This document shows, piece after piece, positions 27,000 to 36,661 of a stretch of DNA of 64,000 nucleotides. The stretch is from Celeribacter marinus. Its GTDB lineage: Bacteria > Pseudomonadota > Alphaproteobacteria > Rhodobacterales > Rhodobacteraceae. A program made the translations under genes and the position numbers. The first letter of the stretch is position 1. Each line of letters begins with the position of its first letter. A model generated the notes under the pieces. That model was not told the origin of the DNA, made no database searches, and saw only the letters and a program-made list of their open reading frames with translations. The stretch covers positions 2,680,932 to 2,744,931 of the forward strand of contig NZ_CP012023.1 of NCBI RefSeq assembly GCF_001308265.1, written 5' to 3'.

Positions 27000-28577
27000 T
27001 TATTTTACCGTGATACGGCCATCTGTGTAGGGCGTGTATGGGGCGTTTGCCGCGATGAACTCCGCAGTCACATCGGCCAAATCGGGACCAAAGTCATAGA
27101 CGTTGCTGGCCTCACGGAACATTTTATAGCCGTCACCGCCATTGCGCACGTAGTTGTTGGAAACAACGCCGTAGGTTTTGGACATATCGAGCGGCTCCCA
27201 TGTGCCGTCCATATCAATCATCACCTCGACCACACGTTCACCCGTGGCATTGCCACTCTCGACGGTGAACGTCATGCCCGCAACCTGTGGAAAACGTCCA
27301 TCATCCTCAGGATTGTCAAATTGACCCATCCCGTTTTCAAGCGCGGCCTTTAGCATCGCGCCATCGACGAAGAAAGTCGACAGCGTGTTCTGGAACGGCA
27401 GCACTGTGAGCACTTCGCCCTGTGTCACGTCACCGGCATCAATAGAGGCGCGCAAGCCACCAGAGTTGGCAAGTGCAACATGAATACCCTGATCTTTGAC
27501 ACGGTCCAACATCGCATCGGCAACAAGGTTGCCCATCTGGCATTCCATGTGGCGACACACGTCACGCGAGCCATCGATAGCTTCGGCGGTTTGTGCGACG
27601 ACCTTGTTACGGATTTCATCAAGCGGCACTGCGGCTTCGGCAATACGCGCAACGGTGGTCTCGTCCTCGGTCACTGCCGCGTCCATAATGAGCGGCTCAC
27701 CGGATGCTTCGGTCACGTTGCCGTCATCATCAAACGTCACGTTCAATTCCCCAAGGAATTTACCATAGGCATAGGCCGAAACGATCGCGGTAGAGCCAAC
27801 CATAGTTGGATATGGACCCTCGGCGCGCTCGTTGCTGTTGGACAACAAGGTGTTGGTGTGGCCACCCACAATGATGTCGACGCCCGTGGTATTAGCCGCC
27901 ACGATTTGATCGACGCGGTAGCCCGAGTGGGACAGCACGATGATCTTGTTCACGCCCTCGGCGGTGAGTTTATCTACTTCGCCTTGAACAGCCTCGGACG
28001 GATCGGTGAAAATCACGTTAGGACCAGGGGAGGCGAGTTCGTCGGTGTTTTGCGGCGTGAGACCGATGAGGCCAAGCTTCTCACCACCACGTTCAATGAT
28101 CGTCGATTTCAGCAGCTTATCCGCAAGAAATGCCTCACCCGAAAAATCGGCATTGGACATCAACACAGGGAAATCGAGCGCATCCATGAACCCACGTAGA
28201 ACTTCGGGACCATCGTCAAACTCGTGGTTGCCCACTGTCATGGCGTCATAGCCCATTTTGTTCATCATCTCGGCCGCAAGTTTACCTTTGTAGTAGGTGT
28301 AGAACAGCGTGCCTTGGAACTGATCACCGCCATCCACCAAGATGGAGTTATTAGTGCGCGAACGCGCGTCCTCAATAGCGGTGACGAGACGCGCGGAGCC
28401 GCCAAAGCATTTGCCCTCGGTGTTGTCCTCGGACGAACAGCCCGAATCGTATTTTGAGATCGGTTCAAACCGCGCATGAAAATCATTGGTGTGCAAAACC
28501 GTCAGCGAATAATCAGCGTAGGCTGCGCCCGCGCATAGCGACATTGCCGCAGTCGTTGTGAGAATCTTCTTGAGCAT
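27000..28577 (-). CDS. Periplasmic 5'-nucleotidase / 2',3'-cyclic phosphodiesterase family (UshA-like)
   Basis: 525 aa with a signal peptide (MLKKILTTTAAMSLCAGAAYA, cleavage before DYSL). The N-terminal metallophosphatase domain has the two-metal motifs LHTNDFHARFEP, DGGDQFQG, GNHEFDDG, LSHSGY and GGHTNTLL. The C-terminal nucleotide-binding domain (about residue 335 on) has MGNLVADAM, ALANSGGLR and VVSNNYVRNGGDGY. It removes phosphate from nucleotides in the periplasm, providing nucleosides and phosphate. A cysteine pair near residue 47-57 (GCSSEDNTEGKC) and CRHMEC could form disulfides. It is monocistronic, with the tRNA upstream of its terminator. Confidence 0.92.
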   Translation of the reverse strand: MLKKILTTTAAMSLCAGAAYADYSLTVLHTNDFHARFEPISKYDSGCSSEDNTEGKCFGGSARLVTAIEDARSRTNNSILVDGGDQFQGTLFYTYYKGKLAAEMMNKMGYDAMTVGNHEFDDGPEVLRGFMDALDFPVLMSNADFSGEAFLADKLLKSTIIERGGEKLGLIGLTPQNTDELASPGPNVIFTDPSEAVQGEVDKLTAEGVNKIIVLSHSGYRVDQIVAANTTGVDIIVGGHTNTLLSNSNERAEGPYPTMVGSTAIVSAYAYGKFLGELNVTFDDDGNVTEASGEPLIMDAAVTEDETTVARIAEAAVPLDEIRNKVVAQTAEAIDGSRDVCRHMECQMGNLVADAMLDRVKDQGIHVALANSGGLRASIDAGDVTQGEVLTVLPFQNTLSTFFVDGAMLKAALENGMGQFDNPEDDGRFPQVAGMTFTVESGNATGERVVEVMIDMDGTWEPLDMSKTYGVVSNNYVRNGGDGYKMFREASNVYDFGPDLADVTAEFIAANAPYTPYTDGRITVK

Positions 28578-28698
28578 AACTGCCCCCCTGTTGAGTTACA
28601 TCTCGATGCTGCAAACACTTGATCAAAGAGTCAAAGGATCTGTCAACATTAGCGCTAAAGACGCGGTGTAACGCCTATATGACGGGCAGCAATTTGTC

Positions 28699-29289
28699 CT
28701 AAGCCCAGCCAGCCGCAATCGGAGCGGCCAATTGCGCGCCCCCGACATCAAGGCGACCCGTGATCAAATGATACCACGCCACCGCAATGATGCTATTGGC
28801 CAGCACATCTGGCACAACGTTTGCACGGACTTCGCCGCGCTTTTGCGCCCGAGCGATGACCTCTTTCCATGCCGCAATCCGTTCTAAACGATAGGCGTCA
28901 AGCGCAAGTGCGACATCCGCATCACTTTGAGCCTCAGCAATGATAAGAGCGAACACACGCCCAGCATCGCCGCGCCAAAACGCAAACACGTAGTCAAAAA
29001 ATGTCGCCAAATCACTCTCAAAACGGCCGGTATCGGCATGGCGGTGGTCACCCTTGATCCGATTATAAACGGCAACCAACAGCGCGCCACGGGTCGGCCA
29101 CCACCGATAAATCGTAGCTTTGCCCGCTTTCGCCTCGCGGGCCACCGCATCCATCGTTAGCCCCTTTGGCCCTTTTTGGGTCAGAACCGTGACCGCCGCC
29201 GATAGAATTGCCGCTTCGGCCTCGGGGTTTTGGCGCGCCCCGATGGAGCGCCGCGTCACGGTTTTGGCTGATGGAGATGGGGGTGGCAT
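28699..29289 (-). CDS. TetR-family transcriptional repressor
   Basis: 196 aa. The DNA-binding HTH covers residues about 25-70 (GPKGLTMDAVAREAKAGKAT, IYRWWPTRGALLVAVY). The all-helical ligand domain (TetR_C) follows. It diverges from a small membrane protein at 29367. Two copies of a 16-bp palindrome lie between them, which is the expected layout for a TetR repressor that controls itself and its neighbour. The inducing ligand is unknown. Confidence 0.92.
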   Translation of the reverse strand: MPPPSPSAKTVTRRSIGARQNPEAEAAILSAAVTVLTQKGPKGLTMDAVAREAKAGKATIYRWWPTRGALLVAVYNRIKGDHRHADTGRFESDLATFFDYVFAFWRGDAGRVFALIIAEAQSDADVALALDAYRLERIAAWKEVIARAQKRGEVRANVVPDVLANSIIAVAWYHLITGRLDVGGAQLAAPIAAGWA

Positions 29290-29305
29290 GATCTATCCTT
29301 TACAT

Positions 29306-29350
29306 AACGAGACGAATCGTTCAGATAAGCGCCTAACGAAACGCTTCGTT
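29306..29350. promoter_or_regulatory. Tandem TetR operators
   Basis: There are two related 16-bp palindromes. Site 1 at 29306-29321 is AACGAGACGAATCGTT and site 2 at 29335-29350 is AACGAAACGCTTCGTT. Both share AACGA-N6-TCGTT ends and are 29 bp apart. They lie between the divergent TetR gene (start 29289) and the gene at 29367. Site 2 ends 16 bp before the latter, where a bound repressor would block initiation. Confidence 0.8.
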
Positions 29351-29366
29351 CCATTAAAGGTATTCC

Positions 29367-29585
29367 ATGACAACCCCCACACGTAAACCCTCTCGTCTCC
29401 GCTTTGCCGCCTTTGTCTTTTGCGGCGTCTACCCGCTCGTCACCGCGACAATCTACGCCCTCGCCCCGCTCACCGCCGGGTGGGACATCTGGCAACGCAA
29501 TCTCATCATGGTGCCAATCATCGTCATATGTATGGTCTACGGTATCATTCCCTTTATCCAACGCCGTTGTGGCCGTTGGCTGTAA
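29367..29585 (+). CDS. Small two-helix membrane protein (DUF2798-like)
   Basis: 72 aa, with AAAGG 8 bases before the ATG. A basic N-terminus (MTTPTRKPSRLR) is followed by two hydrophobic helices at residues about 14-32 (AAFVFCGVYPLVTATIYAL) and 43-62 (RNLIMVPIIVICMVYGIIPF), and a basic tail. The arrangement resembles DUF2798 proteins, whose role is unknown. Because it sits behind the doubled TetR operator it is probably the main target of that repressor, which suggests a response to some small molecule. Confidence 0.75.
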   Translation: MTTPTRKPSRLRFAAFVFCGVYPLVTATIYALAPLTAGWDIWQRNLIMVPIIVICMVYGIIPFIQRRCGRWL

Positions 29586-29656
29586 TACGACACTCCCCCC
29601 AAAAACGGCGAGATGCCCCATTGACCCGCCCGTGTAAAACGGGGCATTTCTGCACC

Positions 29657-30007
29657 ATGATGATCTACAAAATATTCCGTGCCGACGAATGGGCCGAGCT
29701 ACAAGCCAAGGGCGAGACCAAAGGTGCGCCCGTGGATATCGCGGACGGTTACGTCCATTTCTCCACGGCGGACCAAGCACGCGAAACCGCGTCCAAATGG
29801 TTCGCATGTGTCGACGGTTTGGTTCTTTTGGCCTGTGACGTCGATGCCATGAGCGCCGATATTACGTGGGAACCGTCGCGCGGTGGCGCGCTCTTTCCCC
29901 ACCTGTATCGCAATTTGCGCCTAAGCGATGTGGTGTGGGACAAACCCCTGCCCCTTGCCCCAAAAGACGCACCTGACAGCCACGTATTTCCCAAGGATAT
30001 GGTATGA
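29657..30007 (+). CDS. DUF952-family protein
   Basis: 116 aa. The start is ATG 29657 or the next ATG at 29660 ([12 protein letters not shown]); the frame is open far upstream but that part has no coding character. Family features are [29 protein letters not shown] and [19 protein letters not shown]952 proteins are small cytosolic folds related to ADP-ribosyl-binding-like folds and have no settled function. The stop overlaps the start of pyrD by 4 bases (ATGA), so it is translated together with pyrD. An imperfect 10-bp hairpin (29610-29650) sits before the gene, between it and the small membrane protein. Confidence 0.88.
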   Translation: MMIYKIFRADEWAELQAKGETKGAPVDIADGYVHFSTADQARETASKWFACVDGLVLLACDVDAMSADITWEPSRGGALFPHLYRNLRLSDVVWDKPLPLAPKDAPDSHVFPKDMV

Positions 30008-31077
30008 GCCTCACCGAGAAAATCGGCCTTGTCGTACTGCGCAAACTCGATCCGGAGCGCGCGCACACTCTGGCGCTCGCCGCATTGCGCGCGGGGTTTG
30101 CCCCCTTGCCCGGCCCAGTGACCTCACACCGGCTCAAGACAACGATAGCTGGCCTCACATTACCCAACCCCGTTGGACTAGCCGCCGGATTTGACAAAAA
30201 TGCAGAAGCGATCCCGCAACTGTCACGCGCTGGGTTTGGCTTTATCGAACTGGGTGCGGCGACCCCGCGCGCGCAATCTGGCAATGCCAAGCCCCGCCTG
30301 TTCCGCCTGACCGAGGACCGCGCGGTCATCAACCGGTTCGGGTTCAATAATGACGGGATGGAGGTCATTGCAGACCGTCTTGGGCGCTGTCGTCAATCCA
30401 ACCACAAAATCGAAATTCCTGTCGGTCTGAACCTCGGGGCCAACAAAGATAGTGACGACCGCGCGGCCGACTTTGCCCGCGTACTGGCGCATTGCGGCAA
30501 TCTCATCGACTTTGCCACGGTCAATGTGTCCTCCCCCAACACCGAAAAGCTTCGTGATCTACAGGGGCCGGAAGCCTTAGAAGCATTGCTCAGCGGTGTC
30601 ATGGATGCACGCAAGGGTCTCGAAAAATCTGTGCCTGTGTTCCTCAAAATCGCACCTGATCTCGACAGTTCCGAAATCGACGAAATTGCCGAAGTGGCGC
30701 GAAAATCGGGCATAGACGCGGTGATTGCGACCAACACCACGCTCTCACGCGATGGTTTGAAAAGTGCCCATAAGGGAGAAATGGGCGGGCTTTCAGGCAA
30801 GCCTCTGTTTGAGAAATCTACGCGCGTTCTGGCGCGTCTATCGCGCAATTTAGGCAAAGACGTACCGCTGGTCGGCGTGGGTGGCATTGAATCCGCTTTA
30901 GACGCCTACACCAAAATTCGTGCAGGGGCGTCTGCCGTTCAGCTTTATTCCGCGATGGTCTATCATGGGCTTTCACTTGCCCCGCGCATCGCGAAAGGCA
31001 TCGATGATCTACTCAAAGCGGACGGGTTTGAAACAGTTGCTGAGGCGGTTGGCACACAGCGCGGTGATTGGCTTTAA
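30004..31077 (+). CDS. pyrD: Dihydroorotate dehydrogenase (quinone), class 2
   Basis: 357 aa. This membrane-associated FMN enzyme oxidises dihydroorotate to orotate with quinone, step four of pyrimidine synthesis. The N-terminal amphipathic extension (residues 1-40, [20 protein letters not shown]) that docks to the membrane marks class 2. The FMN barrel shows [33 protein letters not shown] and [11 protein letters not shown]. The catalytic serine is in [12 protein letters not shown], and [10 protein letters not shown] and [12 protein letters not shown] follow. It overlaps the DUF952 gene by 4 bp at its start and the convergent MATE gene by 4 bp at its end. Confidence 0.96.
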   Translation: MSLTEKIGLVVLRKLDPERAHTLALAALRAGFAPLPGPVTSHRLKTTIAGLTLPNPVGLAAGFDKNAEAIPQLSRAGFGFIELGAATPRAQSGNAKPRLFRLTEDRAVINRFGFNNDGMEVIADRLGRCRQSNHKIEIPVGLNLGANKDSDDRAADFARVLAHCGNLIDFATVNVSSPNTEKLRDLQGPEALEALLSGVMDARKGLEKSVPVFLKIAPDLDSSEIDEIAEVARKSGIDAVIATNTTLSRDGLKSAHKGEMGGLSGKPLFEKSTRVLARLSRNLGKDVPLVGVGGIESALDAYTKIRAGASAVQLYSAMVYHGLSLAPRIAKGIDDLLKADGFETVAEAVGTQRGDWL

Positions 31078-32414
31078 TCCGCCACGCCGCGCTCAAGGGC
31101 GGGGTATTTCCACCCCAATGTGATCCCGCGCGCGATGTAGCTGATGATCAATGCGGCCCAAAGGCCGTTATTACCCAATAGTGGAACCAAGGCCCAAACC
31201 GCAGCAAAATAGATCGCCACAGACAACACCATCATGTTGCGCATGTCACGGGTGCGCGTGGCACCGATGAACACCCCATCGAGCATCCACGAGGCCAATC
31301 CCAAGAGCGGGGCAAGGACCATCCACCACAGATACGTGCGTGCCTCGATCCGCACATGGCTGGCCGTGGTCATGGCGTCAATGATCGAGCCGCCAAATAT
31401 CGCAAAGGATGCGGCGAGACAGAGGGCAACCACCACGCCCCAAAACGATACCAAAAGTACCCCACGCCGAAACGCATCACGCGATCGCGCACCAACGGCC
31501 GTTCCCACAATCGCCTCGGCGGCAAAGGCAAACCCGTCAAGCGCATAAGCCGTAATCTCGATGAACTGCATCAGGATCTGGTTGGCCGCCAACGTGACAT
31601 CGCCAAAACCCGCACCCAAAAATGCAAACGACACCATAACCGACAACAGCAGAACGGAGCGGATCAAAATATCGGTGTTGACCCGCGCCATATGAATAAG
31701 TCGCTCTGCCTTGAGCACAACGGCCCAATCACGCCACGCGGGGGACGAAAACGCATCGCGACACAGCCATAGGCCAAGTGCCGCCCCGCTAATCTCTGCG
31801 ATCACGGTTGCGATAGCCACGCCTTGCACGCCCCATCCGAGGCCAAGAACGAACCAGATATCCAAGACAATATTGACCCCGTTCATCCACAGTTGGAGCA
31901 ATAAAACGGCCCGCGTGCGCTCTTGCGCGATCAACCATCCCGTCAGACCAAAAAGACAAATGGCAAAGGGTGCCGACCAAATGCGGATCGCGATGTAAGA
32001 CCGCGCGAGGCTCTCGACCTCTGGCGAGGCCGGTGAGACATGAAACGCACCATTCAGGATTGGCACCTGCAAGACGATCAAACAGACCCCCGCTAGTGCG
32101 GCAATCATCAGCGCGCGTGTTAGGTAAGCGGACACTTCTGCGGCGTCCCCTGCCCCACGGGCTTGGGCCACGAGGCCGGTGGTGCCCATGCGCAAAAACC
32201 CGAAAATCCAATAGATCGAGGCAAGAATGACAGCGCCTATTCCGACCGCGCCAATCGGGGCCGCCGCGCCCATTTGCCCGACCACGCCCGTATCCACCGC
32301 GCCCAAAATCGGGACGGTGGCATTGGACAACACGATCGGCAATGCAATCGCCAGCACGCGCTTGTGGGTCAGGGGTCGCAACTGCGTGTTCCCGGCTTTC
32401 GCCAGATCAGCCAT
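31074..32414 (-). CDS. MATE-family multidrug/metabolite exporter (DinF-like)
   Basis: 446 aa with about 12 transmembrane helices in two halves. It starts at ATG 32414, overlapping the upstream thioesterase stop by 8 bp. Typical MATE/DinF segments include [53 protein letters not shown], and the second half [21 protein letters not shown] with a conserved Asp. It would expel a cationic or organic compound in exchange for H+ or Na+. Being the last gene of a three-gene operon with two hotdog thioesterases is unusual and may hint at export of an acyl-derived product, but that is a guess. Confidence 0.92.
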   Translation of the reverse strand: MADLAKAGNTQLRPLTHKRVLAIALPIVLSNATVPILGAVDTGVVGQMGAAAPIGAVGIGAVILASIYWIFGFLRMGTTGLVAQARGAGDAAEVSAYLTRALMIAALAGVCLIVLQVPILNGAFHVSPASPEVESLARSYIAIRIWSAPFAICLFGLTGWLIAQERTRAVLLLQLWMNGVNIVLDIWFVLGLGWGVQGVAIATVIAEISGAALGLWLCRDAFSSPAWRDWAVVLKAERLIHMARVNTDILIRSVLLLSVMVSFAFLGAGFGDVTLAANQILMQFIEITAYALDGFAFAAEAIVGTAVGARSRDAFRRGVLLVSFWGVVVALCLAASFAIFGGSIIDAMTTASHVRIEARTYLWWMVLAPLLGLASWMLDGVFIGATRTRDMRNMMVLSVAIYFAAVWALVPLLGNNGLWAALIISYIARGITLGWKYPALERGVAD

Positions 32415-32874
32415 CGCAGCGCGGCATCAAAAAATGACACATCGCATCGGCAATGGGGCGGTCGCGATCCTCCTGCCACGCCGTAGCGTGCACTGTCGCG
32501 AACCTGCGCCCCGCACGCGTAATGCGCGCACTCGCAAATGTTTCCTGCGGCTTGCCAGAGCGCATATAATCAACCGTTAGATCAATGGTCTTGGGAATCG
32601 ACGGCCAAACCTCGCCCTGAGCCGAAATACCGCCATCACCCATCCAAATCCGAGACCATCCCAAAGTCATAAAGGCCGTCATTTCTAGAAAGGACGCAAT
32701 CGCCCCGCCGTGCAGCGCAGGCAAGGCAGGATTGCCGATCAAGTTGGGCCGGTAGGGCATTTTTGCCGCCAAGGCCTCGCCGTCAGCGGAAAACTCAAAC
32801 CCCATAAATGCGACATATGGAACGTTGCGCATCAGGTTCGCGAGCAACACGTCGCGGTTCAAAATCTCGCTCAT
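32407..32874 (-). CDS. PaaI-family hotdog thioesterase (second of pair)
   Basis: 155 aa. The ATG at 32874 lies inside the stop of the preceding thioesterase (ATGA). It is a single hotdog domain: YVAFMGFEFSADGEALAAKM, then LIGNPALPALHGGAIASFLE, where the HGG segment is the substrate/CoA site, and DLTVDYMRSG. It probably hydrolyses a small acyl-CoA or aryl-CoA. Relative to its neighbour it keeps the HGG motif but has ASFLE in place of the usual G-x-x-D, so the acidic residue is Glu. Confidence 0.88.
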   Translation of the reverse strand: MSEILNRDVLLANLMRNVPYVAFMGFEFSADGEALAAKMPYRPNLIGNPALPALHGGAIASFLEMTAFMTLGWSRIWMGDGGISAQGEVWPSIPKTIDLTVDYMRSGKPQETFASARITRAGRRFATVHATAWQEDRDRPIADAMCHFLMPRCDG

Positions 32875-33296
32875 GATGCGCGCTCCACGGTAAAGGCACC
32901 GGTTGCTGTCGCCACAGGTATGTCGGACGTACCATCCGTAGCCGTGGCACGCACGAACGCAACAGAGCGCGTCATGTGATAGCATTCGGCGCGGGCGGTA
33001 ATCGTGTGATGCGGCACCGCAGAGCGCATATAATCAATTCGCAAATCTAGTGTCGCTGTCGCATAGCCGGCTTTGGGATGGCTCATGACCGCCGCCCCCG
33101 CACACGTATCCATTAACGCCGAAATAGCGCCGCCATGGATAACACCCGTGGCGGGATCACCGATCAATTTCTCAAGATAGGGCATCGTGATCGTGGCACC
33201 CTGTGCATCGATTTGCGTAAGCTCCATGCCCAAATCACGGCTGTGAGGAATAGCCTCAATAAATTGTCGTGCGTTTTTAGTCCGTTGATCCGTCAT
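32871..33296 (-). CDS. PaaI-family hotdog thioesterase (first of pair)
   Basis: 141 aa. I start it at 33296 (MTDQRTKNARQF) after GGGCGG; the frame continues upstream without similarity. The hotdog domain shows IPHSRDLGMELTQIDAQGAT, MPYLEKLIGDPATGVIHGG, AISALMDTCAGAAV with the catalytic Asp, and LDLRIDYMRSA. It would cleave a medium or short acyl-CoA in the cytosol. It is a likely ancient duplicate of the next gene (shared IDYMRS/VDYMRSG and GNPA/GDPATG). The two and the MATE exporter form a tightly overlapping operon. Confidence 0.88.
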   Translation of the reverse strand: MTDQRTKNARQFIEAIPHSRDLGMELTQIDAQGATITMPYLEKLIGDPATGVIHGGAISALMDTCAGAAVMSHPKAGYATATLDLRIDYMRSAVPHHTITARAECYHMTRSVAFVRATATDGTSDIPVATATGAFTVERAS

Positions 33297-33569
33297 ATTA
33301 TGCCCGCCCTTTGGGCAATTAATCGGGTTGAGCCGAGGAACCGCAAGCGCAAACTTGCATCTAGCACCGGCAAGCTTGGTCTGACGCCCAACATGACGTA
33401 ACGTCGCAGTCCCATCGCGTGCGGGAGTGTTCACTATAGAATGATCACGCGAGTGGTACGAACATCCTTGATCACACTCACCCGTGTTTACTATGGTTTA
33501 CGCGAAGGCGTCGAACCGAATTGCTTTTCTAAACCAACCCGTTTAGCTCTCACGTCAAGGAGGATCGAA

Positions 33570-33941
33570 ATGTCCGATGATCGTTTAAGCTTCAAAGAGA
33601 TGTGCACCACATTCGATGTGACGCCACGCACATTGCGCTATTATGAATACATCGAATTGCTCGATCCCGAGAAAGAAGGACGCTCGCGTTTTTACACATC
33701 ACGTGAACTGGCGCGGATGAAGCTGATTTTGCGTGGTCGCCGCTATGGGTTCTCCCTCGAAGAAATCCGCCAATGGCTGATGATCTACGAAGAAAAAGGG
33801 ACACAAGCGCAAAACGATGCCTTTGTCGAACTGGCCGACCGCCAGCTCCACGCGCTAGAAGCGCAACGCAAAGAACTCGACGAGGCCATTGAAGAGTTGC
33901 GCGGTTTGCGTGGCAAAACTGACAACTCGACCGCTCAATAA
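33570..33941 (+). CDS. MerR-family transcriptional regulator (first of pair)
   Basis: 123 aa, with AAGGAGG 6 bases before ATG 33570. The N-terminal MerR HTH is [20 protein letters not shown]. The wing reads YTSRELARMKLILRGRRYGF, and SLEEIRQWL leads into a C-terminal coiled coil (residues about 75-115, ADRQLHALEAQRKELDEAIE). There are no cysteines in the effector end, so it is not a metal or redox sensor of the SoxR/CueR type. It belongs to the branch near LiuR/PsrA-linked regulators of acyl-CoA catabolism. Two GTTTAC copies 10 bp apart (33486 and 33496) lie upstream and may be part of its own operator. Confidence 0.9.
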   Translation: MSDDRLSFKEMCTTFDVTPRTLRYYEYIELLDPEKEGRSRFYTSRELARMKLILRGRRYGFSLEEIRQWLMIYEEKGTQAQNDAFVELADRQLHALEAQRKELDEAIEELRGLRGKTDNSTAQ

Positions 33942-34360
33942 TTGTAGATCGTGAGGCAGCACGCACGGCACGTCATGGGGATCGACGATGGCACCCCTGT
34001 TTCGACGTAACGTTCCGGTGCCATGAGTGGCGTAAAAAGGCGAATTCAGGCCTATACTTTCGTCACACTGCACCACCCAAACTCTCGATTTTATGCACAG
34101 GCCCCCAGGGCAACCAAAGCGCTTCGAATAGCGTTTTTTTGGTATTTTTGCACGGATGCCATCAAATAGCTTGCATCGTTAGGTCCAGAACAATATTGCT
34201 CCTTCCGCTAGGTAACTATTCCGGAAATTTTACCATTTCTCAAATGACGCCACGTTAAAGTTTTGGTGGCGGGCATTGCACTTGTAGACTGGTAGCGAAG
34301 CATCCACTTCGCGCCGAAAGCACAGACAGGCCGCTCGCGCCCGTCGACCCAGACGCCGGA
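33942..34360. other. 419-bp intergenic region between the two MerR genes
   Basis: No gene seen. It holds a long inverted repeat, ATGGCACC (33988-33995) and GGTGCCAT (34017-34024), separated by 21 bases that include GACGTAACGTT at 34004. A close copy, GACGTAACGTC, is at 33395-33405 upstream of the thioesterase operon. A second inverted repeat CGCCAC/GTGGCG (34248-34271) lies nearer the second MerR gene. Confidence 0.5.
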
Positions 34361-34750
34361 GTGAATAAAGTGACAAATGAGGTACTGACCATTCGCGAGA
34401 TGTGTGATGCGCACGATGTGACGCCACGCACTTTGCGCTTTTACGAAGCCAAAGAGCTTCTATTTCCAATCCGTGAAGGACAAAAACGTCTTTTCACACG
34501 CCGTGATCGCGCCCGCCTGAAGTTGATTTTAAAGGGCAAACGATTCGGCTTTTCGCTCGAAGAGATCCGGCAGCTGCTTGATCTTTATAGCGATGAGGAC
34601 AACGGGCGCGCCCAGATGGTTGGCACGCTCCACGCATATCGCCACCAATTGGGCGTGATGCAAAAGCAACGTGACGAGCTGCTCCAGATTATGAGCGAGC
34701 TTGAAGAACAGATTGACTGGACCGAACGCGAAATCGGTTCAATGGAATAG
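34361..34750 (+). CDS. MerR-family transcriptional regulator (second of pair)
   Basis: 129 aa from a GTG at 34361 ([14 protein letters not shown]); CCGGAG just upstream serves as a ribosome site. The [23 protein letters not shown], wing [20 protein letters not shown] and [12 protein letters not shown] closely parallel the preceding MerR gene, so the two are paralogues. A coiled coil (residues 90-125, [20 protein letters not shown]) follows. It is 46 bp upstream of the acyl-CoA dehydrogenase and likely in the same transcript. That points to control of beta-oxidation by an acyl-CoA. The effector is not evident. Confidence 0.9.
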   Translation: MNKVTNEVLTIREMCDAHDVTPRTLRFYEAKELLFPIREGQKRLFTRRDRARLKLILKGKRFGFSLEEIRQLLDLYSDEDNGRAQMVGTLHAYRHQLGVMQKQRDELLQIMSELEEQIDWTEREIGSME

Positions 34751-34796
34751 ATCGGGGCGGCAAATACCCTCCCGATGCACTGCAAGGGAGAAGGCA

Positions 34797-36569
34797 ATGC
34801 CTAGCTACACAGCACCGACGAAAGACATCCAGTACGTTCTACACGATGTTCTGAATATCTCAGGCTCCGACATCCCCGGGTACGGCGATCTCGAGCCTGA
34901 GTTTACCGAAGCAATCTTAGACGCCGCGGGCCAATTGGCCAGTGAGGTTATCGCCCCGCTTAACGCGGTTGGCGACAAAGAGGGCTGCACGTTTGAGAAC
35001 GGTGTCATCACGACCCCCACAGGGTTCAAAGCCGCGTTCGAGCAAATGAAAGAGGGCGGTTGGACCGGTCTCGATTTGCCCGAAGAGTTCGGCGGCCAAG
35101 GCATGCCATATGTCATCGGCACCGCCGTAGGCGAATTGTTTTCGGGCGCCAACCAAGCGTTCACCATGTATCAGGGCCTGACCCACGGCGCAGTGTCTGC
35201 CATCCTTGTCCACGGCACAGATGCACAAAAAGCCACGTATGTGCCTAAAATGACGTCCTGTGAATGGACAGGCACAATGAACCTGACGGAACCACATTGT
35301 GGGACGGACCTCGGCCTGATGCGCACCAAAGCCGAACCAAACGCCGATGGTAGTTTTAAAATTTCCGGTCAGAAAATCTTTATCTCCGCGGGCGATCACG
35401 ACATGTCCGACAACGTCATCCACCTCGTGCTTGCAAAAATCGCAGGCGGCCCCGAGGGGATCAAAGGCGTCTCGCTCTTTATTGTTCCAAAGTTCAAAGT
35501 GAACGATGATGGCTCTGTGGGTGCGCCAAACGGTGTTTCTGTGGGATCAATCGAGGAAAAGATGGGCATCCACGGCAACTCTACGTGCGTCATGAACTAC
35601 GACGAGGCAGAGGGCTATTTGCTCGGCGAAGAGCACAAAGGCATGCGTGCGATGTTCACTATGATGAACGAGGCGCGTTTGGGCGTGGGCATGCAGGGCT
35701 TGGCACAAGCCGAAGCCGCATATCAAAACGCAGTGATCTACGCCAAAGACCGCCTTCAAGGGCGCGCAGTGACGGGCGTGGCCAACCCCGATGGCCCCGC
35801 CGATCCGCTGATCGTGCACCCAGATATCCGCCGCAACCTGATGGACCAGAAAAGTTTCATCGAGGGCGCGCGGGCCTTTATGCTATGGGGGGCGCAACTC
35901 ATCGACGCGGGCCACAAAAGCGGCGACAAAGACGCCGAGGGCCTCGTGTCACTAATGACCCCCGTCCTAAAAGGGTTCCTGACAGACAAAGGGTACGAGG
36001 CAACTGTGAATGCGCAGCAGGTCTACGGTGGCCACGGCTATATCGAGGAATGGGGCATGTCGCAGTTCACCCGCGATGCCCGCATCACCCAGATTTATGA
36101 GGGTGCCAACGGCGTGCAAGCGCTCGATCTGGTGGGCCGTAAATTGGCTCAAGATAGCGGCAAACATGTCATGGCCTTCTTTGACTTGGTCAAAACCTTT
36201 TGCAAAGACAACAGCAACGAGGGCATGTCCGATTTCGTCGAGCCCCTCAAAGGCGCATCCAAAGACCTGCAAGGGGCCAGCATGTTCTTTATGCAGCACG
36301 GGATGAAGAACCCCAACGCGGCCCTCGCAGGGTCTTATGATTTCATGCATTTGTTTGGCTACACCTGCCTTGGCCTGATGTGGGGCCGCATGGCGAAAGT
36401 GTCGCTTGCTGCCCTTGCGAATGGCACGGACGACCCTGAGTTCCACAAAACCAAACTGGCAACAGCGCGGTTCTATATGGCACGTCAATTGCCGATGACA
36501 GGGACCTTGCTCAAACGCATTGAAAGTGGCGCGGATACCGTCATGGCACTCGACGCCGAAAGCTTCTAA
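34797..36569 (+). CDS. Acyl-CoA dehydrogenase (long form with C-terminal extension)
   Basis: 590 aa. The start at ATG 34797 ([18 protein letters not shown]) follows AAGGGAGAAGGC. This is the roughly 590-residue subfamily, with an extra N-terminal segment and a C-terminal domain (DUF4168/AcylCoA_DH_C type), which also contains methylmercaptopropionyl-CoA dehydrogenase DmdC. The core shows [74 protein letters not shown], and catalytic Glu in [16 protein letters not shown]. It introduces the 2,3 double bond, passing electrons to ETF. Thiolase and FadB follow downstream, so a general fatty acid or medium-chain substrate is the first choice over DMSP. Confidence 0.92.
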   Translation: MPSYTAPTKDIQYVLHDVLNISGSDIPGYGDLEPEFTEAILDAAGQLASEVIAPLNAVGDKEGCTFENGVITTPTGFKAAFEQMKEGGWTGLDLPEEFGGQGMPYVIGTAVGELFSGANQAFTMYQGLTHGAVSAILVHGTDAQKATYVPKMTSCEWTGTMNLTEPHCGTDLGLMRTKAEPNADGSFKISGQKIFISAGDHDMSDNVIHLVLAKIAGGPEGIKGVSLFIVPKFKVNDDGSVGAPNGVSVGSIEEKMGIHGNSTCVMNYDEAEGYLLGEEHKGMRAMFTMMNEARLGVGMQGLAQAEAAYQNAVIYAKDRLQGRAVTGVANPDGPADPLIVHPDIRRNLMDQKSFIEGARAFMLWGAQLIDAGHKSGDKDAEGLVSLMTPVLKGFLTDKGYEATVNAQQVYGGHGYIEEWGMSQFTRDARITQIYEGANGVQALDLVGRKLAQDSGKHVMAFFDLVKTFCKDNSNEGMSDFVEPLKGASKDLQGASMFFMQHGMKNPNAALAGSYDFMHLFGYTCLGLMWGRMAKVSLAALANGTDDPEFHKTKLATARFYMARQLPMTGTLLKRIESGADTVMALDAESF

Positions 36570-36591
36570 GATTGTCGCACCCCGAATTGAG

Positions 36592-36622
36592 ACGCCCTCG
36601 CCCATCCGGCGGGGGCGTTTTT
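36592..36622 (+). terminator. Rho-independent terminator of the acyl-CoA dehydrogenase gene
   Basis: ACGCCCTCGCC-catcc-GGCGGGGGCGT is an 11-bp stem with one mismatch, followed by TTTTTG, 23 bp past the stop. It separates acyl-CoA dehydrogenase from the downstream small ORF/GST/thiolase genes. Confidence 0.9.
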
Positions 36623-36661
36623 GTTTGCACGCAACACCCTAGCTTTTGACGGAGCGTAACA

